A stretch of DNA of 64,000 bases from Chitinophagaceae bacterium (GTDB lineage Bacteria > Bacteroidota > Bacteroidia > Chitinophagales > Chitinophagaceae), in the NCBI GenBank assembly GCA_016720565.1, contig JADKKJ010000001.1, positions 124,001 to 188,000 on the forward strand. Reading direction: 5' to 3'. This document shows, piece after piece, positions 26,292 through 35,093 of this stretch. The position numbers and the translations under genes were made by a program. Each line of letters opens with the position of its first letter. Within the stretch, counting starts at the first letter, position 1. The notes below the pieces were generated by a model, which was not told the origin of the DNA, did no database searches, and saw nothing but the letters and a program-made list of their open reading frames with translations.

Positions 26292-27724
26292 TAAAGTTGA
26301 GTGGAGTGGTAAAACGATTTTATAATACTGTCCTTATGAATACCCCCTTCGGGGGAACAGAAAACTGGAGAAAGGTCTATTTCATTGGTATTGGTGGAAT
26401 AGGAATGAGTGCGATTGCGAGGTTCTTTTTTGAGCATGGAGCAGAGGTAAGTGGATATGACCGCACAGAGTCGGCCCTGACCAGGGAACTCGAAGCGGGT
26501 GGAATGGAGATCCACTATGAAGACAGGCCGGACCTGGTACCTGTGGATGCGGACCTGGTGATCTATACACCGGCGATCCCTTCCAACCAGGGTGAATTGA
26601 TCCGCTGTCGGGAATTGAACCTCAGGTTGTGCAAGAGGAGTGAAGTGCTGGAAGAGATAACGAAAAGTTCTTTTAATGTCTGTATAGCGGGTACGCATGG
26701 CAAGACAACTATTACTACCATGACCGCGCATTTATTGCGCGACACTGGTTTTGGATGCAATGCATTCCTGGGAGGGATCGCGGTTAATTATAACAGCAAT
26801 TTCTGGAGTAGTGATAAAAATGTATGTGTGGTAGAGGCCGATGAGTATGATCGTAGTTTTTTGAAATTACATCCACATATCGCTGTGATCACAGCGATGG
26901 ATCCGGATCATCTGGATATCTATGGAAATGTTGAAGCGATGGAACAGGCATTCATCGATTTCAGCAACCAGGTGGGTGAGGGTGGTTTACTCGTTACTCA
27001 CGCCTCTTTAAAAAGAGGGAAGGAACTGGGTGCCAAAGTAAAATTGCATCAGCTCACCTATTCGCTGGAGGGGCCGGAGGCTGATGTGTATGCCGAAGAA
27101 CTTAAAGTGGAGAATGGCGCTTATCAGTTCAATGTACAGTTGCCCGGACGAAAATTGGAGAAGGTAACGTTAAATATGGGGGGGCTGCATAATATAGAAA
27201 ACGCTTTAGCCGCTATAACAGTGGCCAGTTCTTTGGAAATAGATGAAAACAGGATCAGGATGGCGGTTGAGAATTTCCGGGGTGTGAAAAGAAGGTTTGA
27301 GTACGTGGTGAGAACAGCGAATACGGTATTTATTGATGATTATGCCCACCATCCTGAAGAGCTAAGGGCTTTGATCAGGGGTGCAAGAGGATTATTCAGC
27401 GATAAAAAAATGACGCTGGTCTTCCAACCGCATCTTTTTTCAAGGACCAGGGACCTCGCTGATGGTTTTGCGGAAGTACTGGACATGGCGGATGAGGTGT
27501 TCCTGCTTCCTGTTTACCCGGCAAGGGAACTGCCGATAGAAGGAGTAAGCAGTGACATGATAATGGACAAGATGAAGCAGGCGAAGGTGCAGGTTGTTTC
27601 GAAAGAAGAATTGATGAAGAAGCTGGAGGCATGGAAAAACAGCAATAAAAATAATTTACTGATAACAGCAGGTGCCGGAGATATTGACCTGCTGGTAGAG
27701 CCGATAAAAAAATTAATTCAATAA
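26288..27724 (+). CDS. murC: UDP-N-acetylmuramate--L-alanine ligase
   Basis: MurC adds L-Ala to UDP-MurNAc, the first peptide step. 478 residues from the TTG at 26288 that overlaps the murG stop; an ATG at 26336 would give 462 residues beginning MNTPFGGTENWRK and may be the true start. Motifs: YFIGIGGIGMSAIARFF, the ATP loop IAGTHGKTTITTM, EADEYDRSFLKLHP, MDPDHLDIYGN and DDYAHHPEELRA. Codons 3-7 after the ATG encode a CCCC-c-TTCG-GGGG tetraloop hairpin (26343-26355). Confidence 0.95.
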   Translation: MIKLSGVVKRFYNTVLMNTPFGGTENWRKVYFIGIGGIGMSAIARFFFEHGAEVSGYDRTESALTRELEAGGMEIHYEDRPDLVPVDADLVIYTPAIPSNQGELIRCRELNLRLCKRSEVLEEITKSSFNVCIAGTHGKTTITTMTAHLLRDTGFGCNAFLGGIAVNYNSNFWSSDKNVCVVEADEYDRSFLKLHPHIAVITAMDPDHLDIYGNVEAMEQAFIDFSNQVGEGGLLVTHASLKRGKELGAKVKLHQLTYSLEGPEADVYAEELKVENGAYQFNVQLPGRKLEKVTLNMGGLHNIENALAAITVASSLEIDENRIRMAVENFRGVKRRFEYVVRTANTVFIDDYAHHPEELRALIRGARGLFSDKKMTLVFQPHLFSRTRDLADGFAEVLDMADEVFLLPVYPARELPIEGVSSDMIMDKMKQAKVQVVSKEELMKKLEAWKNSNKNNLLITAGAGDIDLLVEPIKKLIQ

Positions 27725-27729
27725 GGATC

Positions 27730-28785
27730 TTGAAAGCAGGAGCTACCATAAAAAAAATATTCTTCATTGCCTTCTGGCTATGTGTGGGAGGAGGTATGTT
27801 CACCCTGCTGATGGCGGCCATCAGTTCCAGGAACAAAGATCGCTGCAGTGGTTACGAGATCGGGATCCGCGGGGCTTCTAAGAATCTTTTTATAGATGAG
27901 AAGGATGTGGAGGAATTGCTGAAAAAGAATTTAGGTGGAACGATCCAGGGCAGGATGATCACAGGCTTCAACCTTCATTTGCTGGAGATGAAACTGGAGA
28001 AGGATAACTGGATCGAGGACGCTGAATTGTATTTTGATAATAAGGACCTGCTGCATATCCGTATCACAGAGCGGGAACCCATCGCCAGGTTATTTACAGG
28101 TAGTGGCTATTCTTATTATATAGACAGCAGCGGAAGGTCCATCGACCTTTCTGAAAAATTGAGTGCGCGTGTGCCGGTCATCACCGGCTTTCCTGACCAG
28201 TTGAAAAATGCGAAGGATAGCCAATTGCTGAACCAGGTAAGAAAATTAGGTGCATTTATTTATCACGATCCATTCTGGATGGCCCAGGTAGCGCAGGTGG
28301 ATATCAATGAGAACAGGAAGTTTGAAATGGTGCCTGTGGTGGGAAACCACCTGGTAAGGTTGGGCGATGGGGATGATATGGCGGCAAAATTCAGGCGGCT
28401 GATGATCTTCTACCAGCAGGTGTTGAGTAAGGTAGGTTTTGAAAAATATAAACTGATCGATGTGCAGTATAGGGGACAAGTAGTGGCATCCCGTTTCACA
28501 GGCAATCCGAAAGTGGATTCCGTGCAGTTAAGAAAGAATGTGGAAAGGTTGCTTCAATTATCATGGGAAGCGGCCACAGATACCGTGATCCACCAGTTGC
28601 CGGTGATCAGTACCCTGGCACCCGATTCAGCAATAGCGCCGGACCCGTCGCTGGTGGATGCTCCGGAAGTAAGGACGACACCAGTAGTGAAGGAGAAAAG
28701 GAAATTGCCCGAAGCTGTAAAGCCAAAGGAAAAAGAAAAAGAAAAGGCCAGGAAGCCAAAGGCCGTGATGCCAAAAAAGGATTAA
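27730..28785 (+). CDS. ftsQ: Cell division protein FtsQ/DivIB
   Basis: Bitopic divisome protein: short cytosolic tail, one membrane helix (IFFIAFWLCVGGGMFTLLMA), then a periplasmic POTRA-like part (YEIGIRGASKNLFIDEKDVEELL, NWIEDAELYF, LLHIRITEREPIARLF). 351 residues. The last 60 residues are unusual: a Pro/Asp region and then a Lys/Glu/Pro tail (KEKRKLPEAVKPKEKEKEK) with strong net positive charge. TTG 27730 is the likely start, since the next Met lies inside the membrane helix. Position between murC and ftsA is diagnostic. Confidence 0.9.
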   Translation: MKAGATIKKIFFIAFWLCVGGGMFTLLMAAISSRNKDRCSGYEIGIRGASKNLFIDEKDVEELLKKNLGGTIQGRMITGFNLHLLEMKLEKDNWIEDAELYFDNKDLLHIRITEREPIARLFTGSGYSYYIDSSGRSIDLSEKLSARVPVITGFPDQLKNAKDSQLLNQVRKLGAFIYHDPFWMAQVAQVDINENRKFEMVPVVGNHLVRLGDGDDMAAKFRRLMIFYQQVLSKVGFEKYKLIDVQYRGQVVASRFTGNPKVDSVQLRKNVERLLQLSWEAATDTVIHQLPVISTLAPDSAIAPDPSLVDAPEVRTTPVVKEKRKLPEAVKPKEKEKEKARKPKAVMPKKD

Positions 28786-28826
28786 TTATTCAGCTCGATA
28801 AAACAACAACAACTAAAAACAACTTT

Positions 28827-30203
28827 ATGAACAACGAACAACCCATTATCGTCGGATTGGATATCGGGACAACCAAGATCGCTGTGATCGCCGGTCGTAA
28901 GAACGAATTCGGCAAGCTGGAGATCCTGGGCTTCGGTAAATCCAACTCCAATGGCGTAAAGCACGGACAGGTGCTGAACATTGATGAAACCATCAAAGCT
29001 ATCCGCACCGCGCTGGATAATTGCTTTCAGTCGAACCCTAACCTTAAAGTAAGTGAGGTTTATGTAGGTATTGCAGGGCATCATATCAAAAGCCTGCAGA
29101 CCAGGGGAGATATTGTGCGCCAGAATACCGATGACGAGATCACCCATAAGGAGATCGACCAGCTGATCGATGACCAGTACAAGACCTATATACCAGCAGG
29201 TGACCAGATCATTGACGTGATACCGCAGGAATTCACCGTGGATAATTTCCAGAATATCCCAAACCCCATAGGATATGGCGGTGTGAAGATCGGCGCGAAC
29301 TTCCATATCATCACCGGTGATAAGAATGCTATTAAGAATATCAATCGAAGTGTGGAAAGAGCCGGCCTGTTTACTAAAGATCTTGTATTACAGCCACTGG
29401 CTTCTTCTTCTGCTGTTATGGGACAGGAAGACCTGGAAGCTGGTGTGGCCATCGTGGATATAGGTGGCGGTACCACAGACCTGGCTGTATTTTATGAAGG
29501 TATTTTGAAACATACTGCTGTTATTCCATTTGCAGGCGAGAATATCACCAATGATATTAAAACTGGTTTGGGTGTATTGAAAACCCAGGCTGAATTGATG
29601 AAAGTTCAGTTTGGCAGCGCGCTAGCCAATGAGGCAAAATCAAATGCCTATATCACCATACCTGGTCTTCGCGGCATGCCTGCCAAAGAGATCAGTGTGA
29701 AGAACCTCGCCAATATCATCCAGGCAAGGATGAGCGAGATCATGGATTTTGTGACCTATCATTTAAAGCAGGTAGGATTGGATAACCGTATGCTGAATGG
29801 TGGTATCATCCTTACCGGTGGCGGATCGCAATTGAAACACCTGATACAATTAACAGAATATGTTACGGGTTTACCAGCTCGTATTGGTTTCCCGAATGAA
29901 CACCTGGCCAGTGGCCATATTGAAGAACTGGCCAAGCCAACCTATTCAACCTGTATCGGACTTATCCTGAAAGGATATGATGATTATGAGCATAACCGCA
30001 AACAGTTTGAAACAGATTTCAGGAACGTAGAAGTTCCGGAGAACCTGAAAAAAGTGGATGAAGTACTGGTGCCGGAAGTGGGACAGGGAGAAGGAATGCC
30101 TTCTACCACATTGAAGGATCGCCGGGCACTGACCAATTTCTGGAGCAAATTCAAGGAGAATATCATTGACCTGTTCAAGGAAGAAGAAGACAAGCGACTT
30201 TGA
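28827..30203 (+). CDS. ftsA: Cell division protein FtsA
   Basis: Actin-like ATPase that anchors FtsZ filaments to the membrane. 458 residues from ATG 28827. Motifs: phosphate-1 GLDIGTTKIAVIAG, the SHS2/1C domain around residues 80-165, VAIVDIGGGTTDLAVFYEG (phosphate 2) and GGIILTGGGSQLKHL (adenosine motif). The C-terminus has a spacer of about 50 residues and ends in an amphipathic stretch (FWSKFKENIIDLFKEEED) that is the likely membrane-targeting helix. It begins 41 bp after ftsQ. Confidence 0.96.
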   Translation: MNNEQPIIVGLDIGTTKIAVIAGRKNEFGKLEILGFGKSNSNGVKHGQVLNIDETIKAIRTALDNCFQSNPNLKVSEVYVGIAGHHIKSLQTRGDIVRQNTDDEITHKEIDQLIDDQYKTYIPAGDQIIDVIPQEFTVDNFQNIPNPIGYGGVKIGANFHIITGDKNAIKNINRSVERAGLFTKDLVLQPLASSSAVMGQEDLEAGVAIVDIGGGTTDLAVFYEGILKHTAVIPFAGENITNDIKTGLGVLKTQAELMKVQFGSALANEAKSNAYITIPGLRGMPAKEISVKNLANIIQARMSEIMDFVTYHLKQVGLDNRMLNGGIILTGGGSQLKHLIQLTEYVTGLPARIGFPNEHLASGHIEELAKPTYSTCIGLILKGYDDYEHNRKQFETDFRNVEVPENLKKVDEVLVPEVGQGEGMPSTTLKDRRALTNFWSKFKENIIDLFKEEEDKRL

Positions 30204-30273
30204 TCAAATGAACTTTTGTAAAAATTACTAACCCTAATTCTAACCTAACTGCAAGTTTTTTAAATTTTATTTT

Positions 30274-32181
30274 ATGATACATTTTGATCTGCCAAAGGAA
30301 AAATCATCCATACTCAAAGTGATCGGTGTAGGCGGTGGAGGCGGTAACGCGGTGAACTATATGTTCAGTCAGAATATTGATGGTGTGAATTTCGTGATCT
30401 GCAACACCGATGCACAGGCGCTGAGTAACAGTGGTATTCCTAACCGTATCCAGCTGGGCCCGCATCTTACACAGGGGTTGGGTGCAGGTGCCAACCCTGA
30501 TATCGGAAGACAGGCCACCGAGGAATCTTTGGAGGAGATCAAAAGGATCCTGGAAGTGAATACCAAGATGGCATTTATCACTGCAGGTATGGGTGGAGGA
30601 ACAGGAACAGGCGGAGCACCTATTATCGCCAAAATATGTAAGGACCTTGGTATACTAACGGTGGGTATCGTTACCATGCCCTTTGCATATGAAGGGAAAA
30701 AGCGCCAGCAGCAGGCGCAGGAAGGCATCAAGACCCTGGAGCAATATGTGGATACCTTATTGGTGATCAGCAATGATAAGCTGCGTCACCAATTCGGTAA
30801 CCTCAAGATGCGCGATGCGTTTGAAAAAGCAGATAATGTATTGGCTACCGCAGCAAAATGTATCACGGATGTGATCAATAGCACCGGCCAGATCAATGTT
30901 GACTTTGCTGACGTATGCACTGTTATGAAAAATGGCGGTGTGGCCATACTTGGTAATGCAGAGGCCGCAGGTGAAGATCGCGCCCAACGTGCCATTGAGC
31001 AGGCGTTGAATTCTCCATTGCTTAATGATAGTGATATCCGCGGGGCGAAATGGATACTGATCAATATCACCTCCAGCACCGGTGAGCATGAATTTACCAT
31101 GGATGAAGTGGAAGTGATACAGAATTACCTGCTTACCCAGGCAGGGGAAGATACAGATGTGATACTGGGAATGGGTTATGACAGTAACCTGGGTGACAAA
31201 TTGGGGATCACCCTGATCGCTACCGGCTTTGAACATAAGGATCCTTTCCATAAGCCAGTGATCAAAAAAGAAGAACCAAAAGCGGAAGAAAAGATCGTGA
31301 TGGTATTGGGCGCCGTTGAGGAAACCCCGGTAACAGAGATTCGCCAGCCGACAGTGAAATTGGAAGAAGCGCCAGCAGTGATGATTGAAGCAAAGCCAAT
31401 AGCAGATCCGATGATGCCTGTTCTGGTTGAAGAAATTCCAGTGGCCGCGCCGGTGATCGATTTTACTGACCTGGTAAAGGCTGAATCTGAACCTGAGATC
31501 TTTGAACTTGATATGACCATGGGCATTACAGCACAGGTGGTGGAAATGAAAACTGAAGAAGCACCGCAGGAAATAGTACCTGAGCAGCAGGAAATGATAC
31601 CTCCTTCCGTGAAACAAACCGATGCGGAACTTATATATACGGAAAAAACTTCGACTGGTTTGGGTTCGGCTCCTGCAGCAGCGGGTGGCTACCTGGCCAG
31701 ACCCTCTAATATCTATGCGGAATCAAAAGCAGAGGAGATCCCCTCAATGTCTTCCGTGGAAAAACCGGTCCCAGAACCAAAAGTTGCCAGCGTGGAACAG
31801 GAAGAACTCCTGGACCTGCAAATGCAACTGGTAGAAAGGGATGACATTCCAGCGGCGGATATGCCCATGGCCCATCTTACTCAAACACCTCTGGCCTCTG
31901 ATATTGAGGACCTGCCGATGGCAGACGAGATGGAAGAGCAGAAACGTAGGGCGGCAGAAAGACTGAACAAGTTGAGAAACTTATCGTTCAATGTAAATTC
32001 AGCCGACCCGAATAATGAGTTTGAAACTGTGCCGGCCTATATCCGCCGTAACATGGAATTATACAATAACAATACGCAGGTAGAGAATTTCTATAGCAGT
32101 TACGAGGTAAAGCCCGATAACAATAATAAAGTACAGATAAGCTCTATCAACACATTCCTGGAAGGAAAGAAACCTGATTAA
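30274..32181 (+). CDS. ftsZ: Cell division protein FtsZ with very long C-terminal linker
   Basis: Tubulin-like GTPase forming the Z ring. 635 residues, far longer than the 380-400 of most bacteria. The GTPase core spans about residues 1-320: VGGGGGNAVNYM, the tubulin signature GGGTGTGGAPIIAKI, and the T7 region with NVDFADV. Residues about 325-615 are a low-complexity linker rich in Glu, Pro, Val, Ala and Met, presumably disordered. The last 15 residues (ISSINTFLEGKKPD) look like the conserved C-terminal peptide that binds FtsA. Preceded by a 70-bp gap and followed by a strong terminator. Confidence 0.97.
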   Translation: MIHFDLPKEKSSILKVIGVGGGGGNAVNYMFSQNIDGVNFVICNTDAQALSNSGIPNRIQLGPHLTQGLGAGANPDIGRQATEESLEEIKRILEVNTKMAFITAGMGGGTGTGGAPIIAKICKDLGILTVGIVTMPFAYEGKKRQQQAQEGIKTLEQYVDTLLVISNDKLRHQFGNLKMRDAFEKADNVLATAAKCITDVINSTGQINVDFADVCTVMKNGGVAILGNAEAAGEDRAQRAIEQALNSPLLNDSDIRGAKWILINITSSTGEHEFTMDEVEVIQNYLLTQAGEDTDVILGMGYDSNLGDKLGITLIATGFEHKDPFHKPVIKKEEPKAEEKIVMVLGAVEETPVTEIRQPTVKLEEAPAVMIEAKPIADPMMPVLVEEIPVAAPVIDFTDLVKAESEPEIFELDMTMGITAQVVEMKTEEAPQEIVPEQQEMIPPSVKQTDAELIYTEKTSTGLGSAPAAAGGYLARPSNIYAESKAEEIPSMSSVEKPVPEPKVASVEQEELLDLQMQLVERDDIPAADMPMAHLTQTPLASDIEDLPMADEMEEQKRRAAERLNKLRNLSFNVNSADPNNEFETVPAYIRRNMELYNNNTQVENFYSSYEVKPDNNNKVQISSINTFLEGKKPD

Positions 32182-32263
32182 ATCCCGCTTCAGTTGGAAG
32201 AAGCGAAAACATGTTCGTTCCAATGAAACTACTGAAATATTCAGCTAGTGTTTTTTAGTTGTT

Positions 32264-32292
32264 CCCCCCGATCTCTATCGGGGGGTTTTTTT
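32264..32292. terminator. Strong rho-independent terminator closing the dcw cluster
   Basis: CCCCCCGAT-ctct-ATCGGGGGG is a perfect 9-bp stem followed by T7. It lies 83 bp after the ftsZ stop and abuts the stop of the convergent permease gene at 32291, so it may serve both strands. Confidence 0.92.
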
Positions 32293-33124
32293 ATTTGAGG
32301 TCCCGGCGCCGGTTCATAAAATAGCAGATCGCCCAGAGCAGCAATGTAAATAAAACAGTAAGCAAAATATGCGTTGGAATAGCCGCAATGGCCCTGTCGT
32401 AGGCCCCTTTATTTATATTTCCCATGAATGCGGGAACAGGGATAAGCCGGTCAGATATCTCCAGGGGGAGGAATTGGCTGATCCTTCCCTCGTCATGGGC
32501 TTTGACCCTCAGCAGGGCTACAATAATATTCTCAAGGATGATAAAATAAAAAATGAATATGCCCAGTGCAAGGAATGCTTTACGAACTATGAATCCAAGG
32601 AAGAATGCAATACTCAATTGGGAGAATGTTTGCAGTGCGAATAATCCAACATATTGTATTTGCTCCCAGGTACTCCATATAAGTCTGTCCTGGTTATAAA
32701 TACCAGTGGCCAGGGCAGCCAGGAAAAAAAACAAGGTGATCATAAAAGTGATCAGCAATACATCAATGAGTTTACTTGTAATGAACTGGTTCCTGCTCCA
32801 GCCGTCGATGATATTCTGGCGATGGGTGCGGAAGGAATATTCATTGGTCACCATCATGATCACCACTACTGCCGGAACAAAAACGAATAATGAGCAGAAA
32901 TAGGCCAGGGTATGCCATACCTCAGGGAAAGTAAATGGATTGCCCAGGGCCATTTTCGCCAATTGACTGGCCCGGGAAGGTTGACCAACAACATCCGTGT
33001 AAATAGAATAACTGATCAGAGTAACACCGGGATAGGCGAGAGCTGTAAGAATAATGATAAGCCAGAAAGCTTTATACTTTCTCATCTTCAGCCATTCCAC
33101 TTTTATAAGAGAGGTCATATACAT
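32291..33124 (-). CDS. ABC-2 type transporter permease
   Basis: 277 residues with about six membrane helices and the ABC-2 layout: cytosolic start (SLIKVEWLKMRKYKAFWL), first helix, a large extracytosolic loop, then five helices. ATG 33124 overlaps the stop of the upstream ATPase gene as TAATG; a second in-frame ATG lies two codons later. Together they form one ABC-2 exporter. The cargo is unknown: homologues serve drugs, lipids, sodium or peptides. Confidence 0.85.
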   Translation of the reverse strand: MYMTSLIKVEWLKMRKYKAFWLIIILTALAYPGVTLISYSIYTDVVGQPSRASQLAKMALGNPFTFPEVWHTLAYFCSLFVFVPAVVVIMMVTNEYSFRTHRQNIIDGWSRNQFITSKLIDVLLITFMITLFFFLAALATGIYNQDRLIWSTWEQIQYVGLFALQTFSQLSIAFFLGFIVRKAFLALGIFIFYFIILENIIVALLRVKAHDEGRISQFLPLEISDRLIPVPAFMGNINKGAYDRAIAAIPTHILLTVLFTLLLWAICYFMNRRRDLK

Positions 33125-34020
33125 TAATTAGTAAGTTCAAAGAATCGGGCTTCCAGTCTTTTTTTGCGTAATACCAGCTGGGAAAGCACCACTCCATTGT
33201 CAAAACAATATTTATTGATCTCTTCCAGCCTGGCTTCTCCTTTTGGCAGGTACATCATCACGGTATGCGCTTTATCATCTTTTACCAGTTTCCAGCCTTT
33301 GACAGTTAAAATACCATAAAGGCGGTCGAGGTCAGCAGCACAAAGTTCCACCAGGTCCTCATCCATCATGATCTCTTCTACGGGGCCTGTGGTGATCAGT
33401 TCCCCCTGCTTCAATATAGCGGCATGCGTACAAACTTTTTCTACTTCATCCAGGAGGTGACTGGCCATGATCACAGTATGGCCCATTCCTTTCAGTTCCA
33501 TGATCAGGTTTCTTATCTCGGCAATTCCAACAGGATCCAGCCCATTGGTGGGTTCATCCAGCACCAAAACGCCCGGGTTCCCCAATAAAGCGGCTGCTAT
33601 TGCCAGTCGCTGTTTCATACCCAGGCTATAAGATTTAAAAGCATTCTTTCTCCGGTCGAACAGGTTCACTTTTTTCAATACCTCCTCGATCTCTGTTTTA
33701 TTTCCCCTTCCGCTGATAGCAGAAGTGATCAGCAGGTTATCCTGCCCCGACATATAGGTATAGAAATTCGGCGTTTCCAGCAGTGTTCCGATCTTTCTTC
33801 GCTGATGGGAAGAACTGCCTTCATCACCGAACCAGAGATAACTCCCTTTATTGGCTTTTAAAATATCGGTGACTATTCCCAGAAGAGTGGTTTTACCGCT
33901 GCCATTGGGTCCCAGTATACCAAATACCGATCCCTGGGGAACAGAAAAACTAACACCTTTAAGTGCCCTGACGGGGCCATAATTTTTCTGTAAGTTATCT
34001 ACCTGAAGAACTGTTTCCAT
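33124..34020 (-). CDS. ABC transporter ATP-binding protein (ABC-2 partner)
   Basis: 298-residue ATPase with Walker A GPNGSGKTT, Q-loop region, signature SLGMKQRLA, Walker B VLVLDEPTNGLD and H-loop MASHLLDE. The C-terminal 80 residues are an extension seen in drug or bacitracin-resistance type ATPases. It is coupled to the permease by a TAATG overlap. The gene is divergent from the epimerase gene at 34149. Confidence 0.92.
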   Translation of the reverse strand: METVLQVDNLQKNYGPVRALKGVSFSVPQGSVFGILGPNGSGKTTLLGIVTDILKANKGSYLWFGDEGSSSHQRRKIGTLLETPNFYTYMSGQDNLLITSAISGRGNKTEIEEVLKKVNLFDRRKNAFKSYSLGMKQRLAIAAALLGNPGVLVLDEPTNGLDPVGIAEIRNLIMELKGMGHTVIMASHLLDEVEKVCTHAAILKQGELITTGPVEEIMMDEDLVELCAADLDRLYGILTVKGWKLVKDDKAHTVMMYLPKGEARLEEINKYCFDNGVVLSQLVLRKKRLEARFFELTN

Positions 34021-34137
34021 TCTTAATTGTTTACAGATTGAAGGTAGATGAAATTAAAGTTTCCCAACCTTCAGATATTTTTTTTTATTCGGAACCAAAT
34101 AAACTACCGATGAGCGGTAATCCATCTCAATTAAAAG

Positions 34138-34145
34138 TAAATTTG
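34138..34145 (+). promoter_or_regulatory. -7 promoter octamer 3 bases before an ATG
   Basis: TAAATTTG fits TAnnTTTG exactly and is followed by CCT and the ATG at 34149. In Bacteroidota transcription starts about 5-7 bases after this octamer, so the transcript would be essentially leaderless. No clear -33 box is visible. Confidence 0.45.
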
Positions 34146-34148
34146 CCT

Positions 34149-35093
34149 ATGCCTGTTGTTTTGATCACCGGTGGAACCGGAACTATTGGTAAGGCGCTTA
34201 GTTCAGCCTTACTTAAAAAGAACTATGAGGTCATTATCCTTACCCGGGACCCTGTGGTAAGACAGGCCATTCCGGGATTGAGTTACAGCTTTTGGGATCC
34301 AGGCAAACAAAAGATCGATCCGGATGCATTTTCAAAAGCCGATCATATCATTCACCTGGCAGGAGCAGGGGTGGCTGATAAACGCTGGTCACCAAAAAGA
34401 AAGGCGGAGATCCATGATAGTCGCGTGAAAGGTGGCGAATTACTTGTAAGGTCATTAAAAGAACTGCCCCATAAAATAAGTTCACTGGTCAGTTCTTCCG
34501 CTATTGGTTGGTATGGCGCCGATCCCTCTATTCCCAATCCACATCCTTTTATTGAAACGGATCCATATTCCCCCGGATTTTTGGGGGAGACCTGCCGCGA
34601 TTGGGAAGGTTCAATCAGTTCTGCAGCGGACCTTACAAGGATTGCGATCATACGAATTGGCATTGTATTATCGAATGAGGGGGGTGCGTTGAAAGAATTC
34701 AAGAAGCCACTAAGATTTAAAATAGCAGCTGTATTGGGAAACGGTAAGCAGATCATTAGCTGGATACATGTTGATGACCTGGTAAGACTTTTCATCCAGG
34801 CTATGGAAGATCCTCAATGGAAGGGTATCTATAATGGAGTTGCTCCAATGCCTGTTAGCAACCGGCAGCTTACGCTAAGCCTGGCAAAGGCAAAAGGCGG
34901 GTTTTATGTTCCGGCTCCTGTTCCGGCTTTTGTATTGAAGATCGTGATGGGGGAGATGAGTGTAGAAGTATTGAAAAGTGCTACCGTTAGTTCCCTAAAG
35001 ACCGAAGACCAGGGTTTTCAGTTCCGGTTCAGAACGATTGATGATGCGATGGAAGATCTTATGAAGCATGATCATCATGCCATACATTCGTGA
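34149..35093 (+). CDS. TIGR01777-type NAD(P)-dependent epimerase (SDR39U1 family)
   Basis: 314 residues from ATG 34149, which opens directly on the nucleotide-binding strand and loop (PVVLITGGTGTIGKALSSAL). Further upstream in-frame starts (TTG 34038, ATG 34110) would add residues with no family match. Family segments: ILTRDP, the HLAGAGVADKRWSPKRKAEI stretch, SSSAIGWYG with the Tyr of the active site, and RIGIVLSNEGGALKEF. The reaction of this family is not established; members resemble sulfolipid and division-related epimerases. Its 3' end overlaps the convergent metzincin gene by 35 bp. Confidence 0.9.
   Translation: MPVVLITGGTGTIGKALSSALLKKNYEVIILTRDPVVRQAIPGLSYSFWDPGKQKIDPDAFSKADHIIHLAGAGVADKRWSPKRKAEIHDSRVKGGELLVRSLKELPHKISSLVSSSAIGWYGADPSIPNPHPFIETDPYSPGFLGETCRDWEGSISSAADLTRIAIIRIGIVLSNEGGALKEFKKPLRFKIAAVLGNGKQIISWIHVDDLVRLFIQAMEDPQWKGIYNGVAPMPVSNRQLTLSLAKAKGGFYVPAPVPAFVLKIVMGEMSVEVLKSATVSSLKTEDQGFQFRFRTIDDAMEDLMKHDHHAIHS

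Noticed and set aside
30757..31617. A 286-codon open frame antisense to ftsZ
   Set aside because: It is opposite the FtsZ core and linker and its product is an implausible His/Phe/Arg-rich string. FtsZ is certain on the plus strand.
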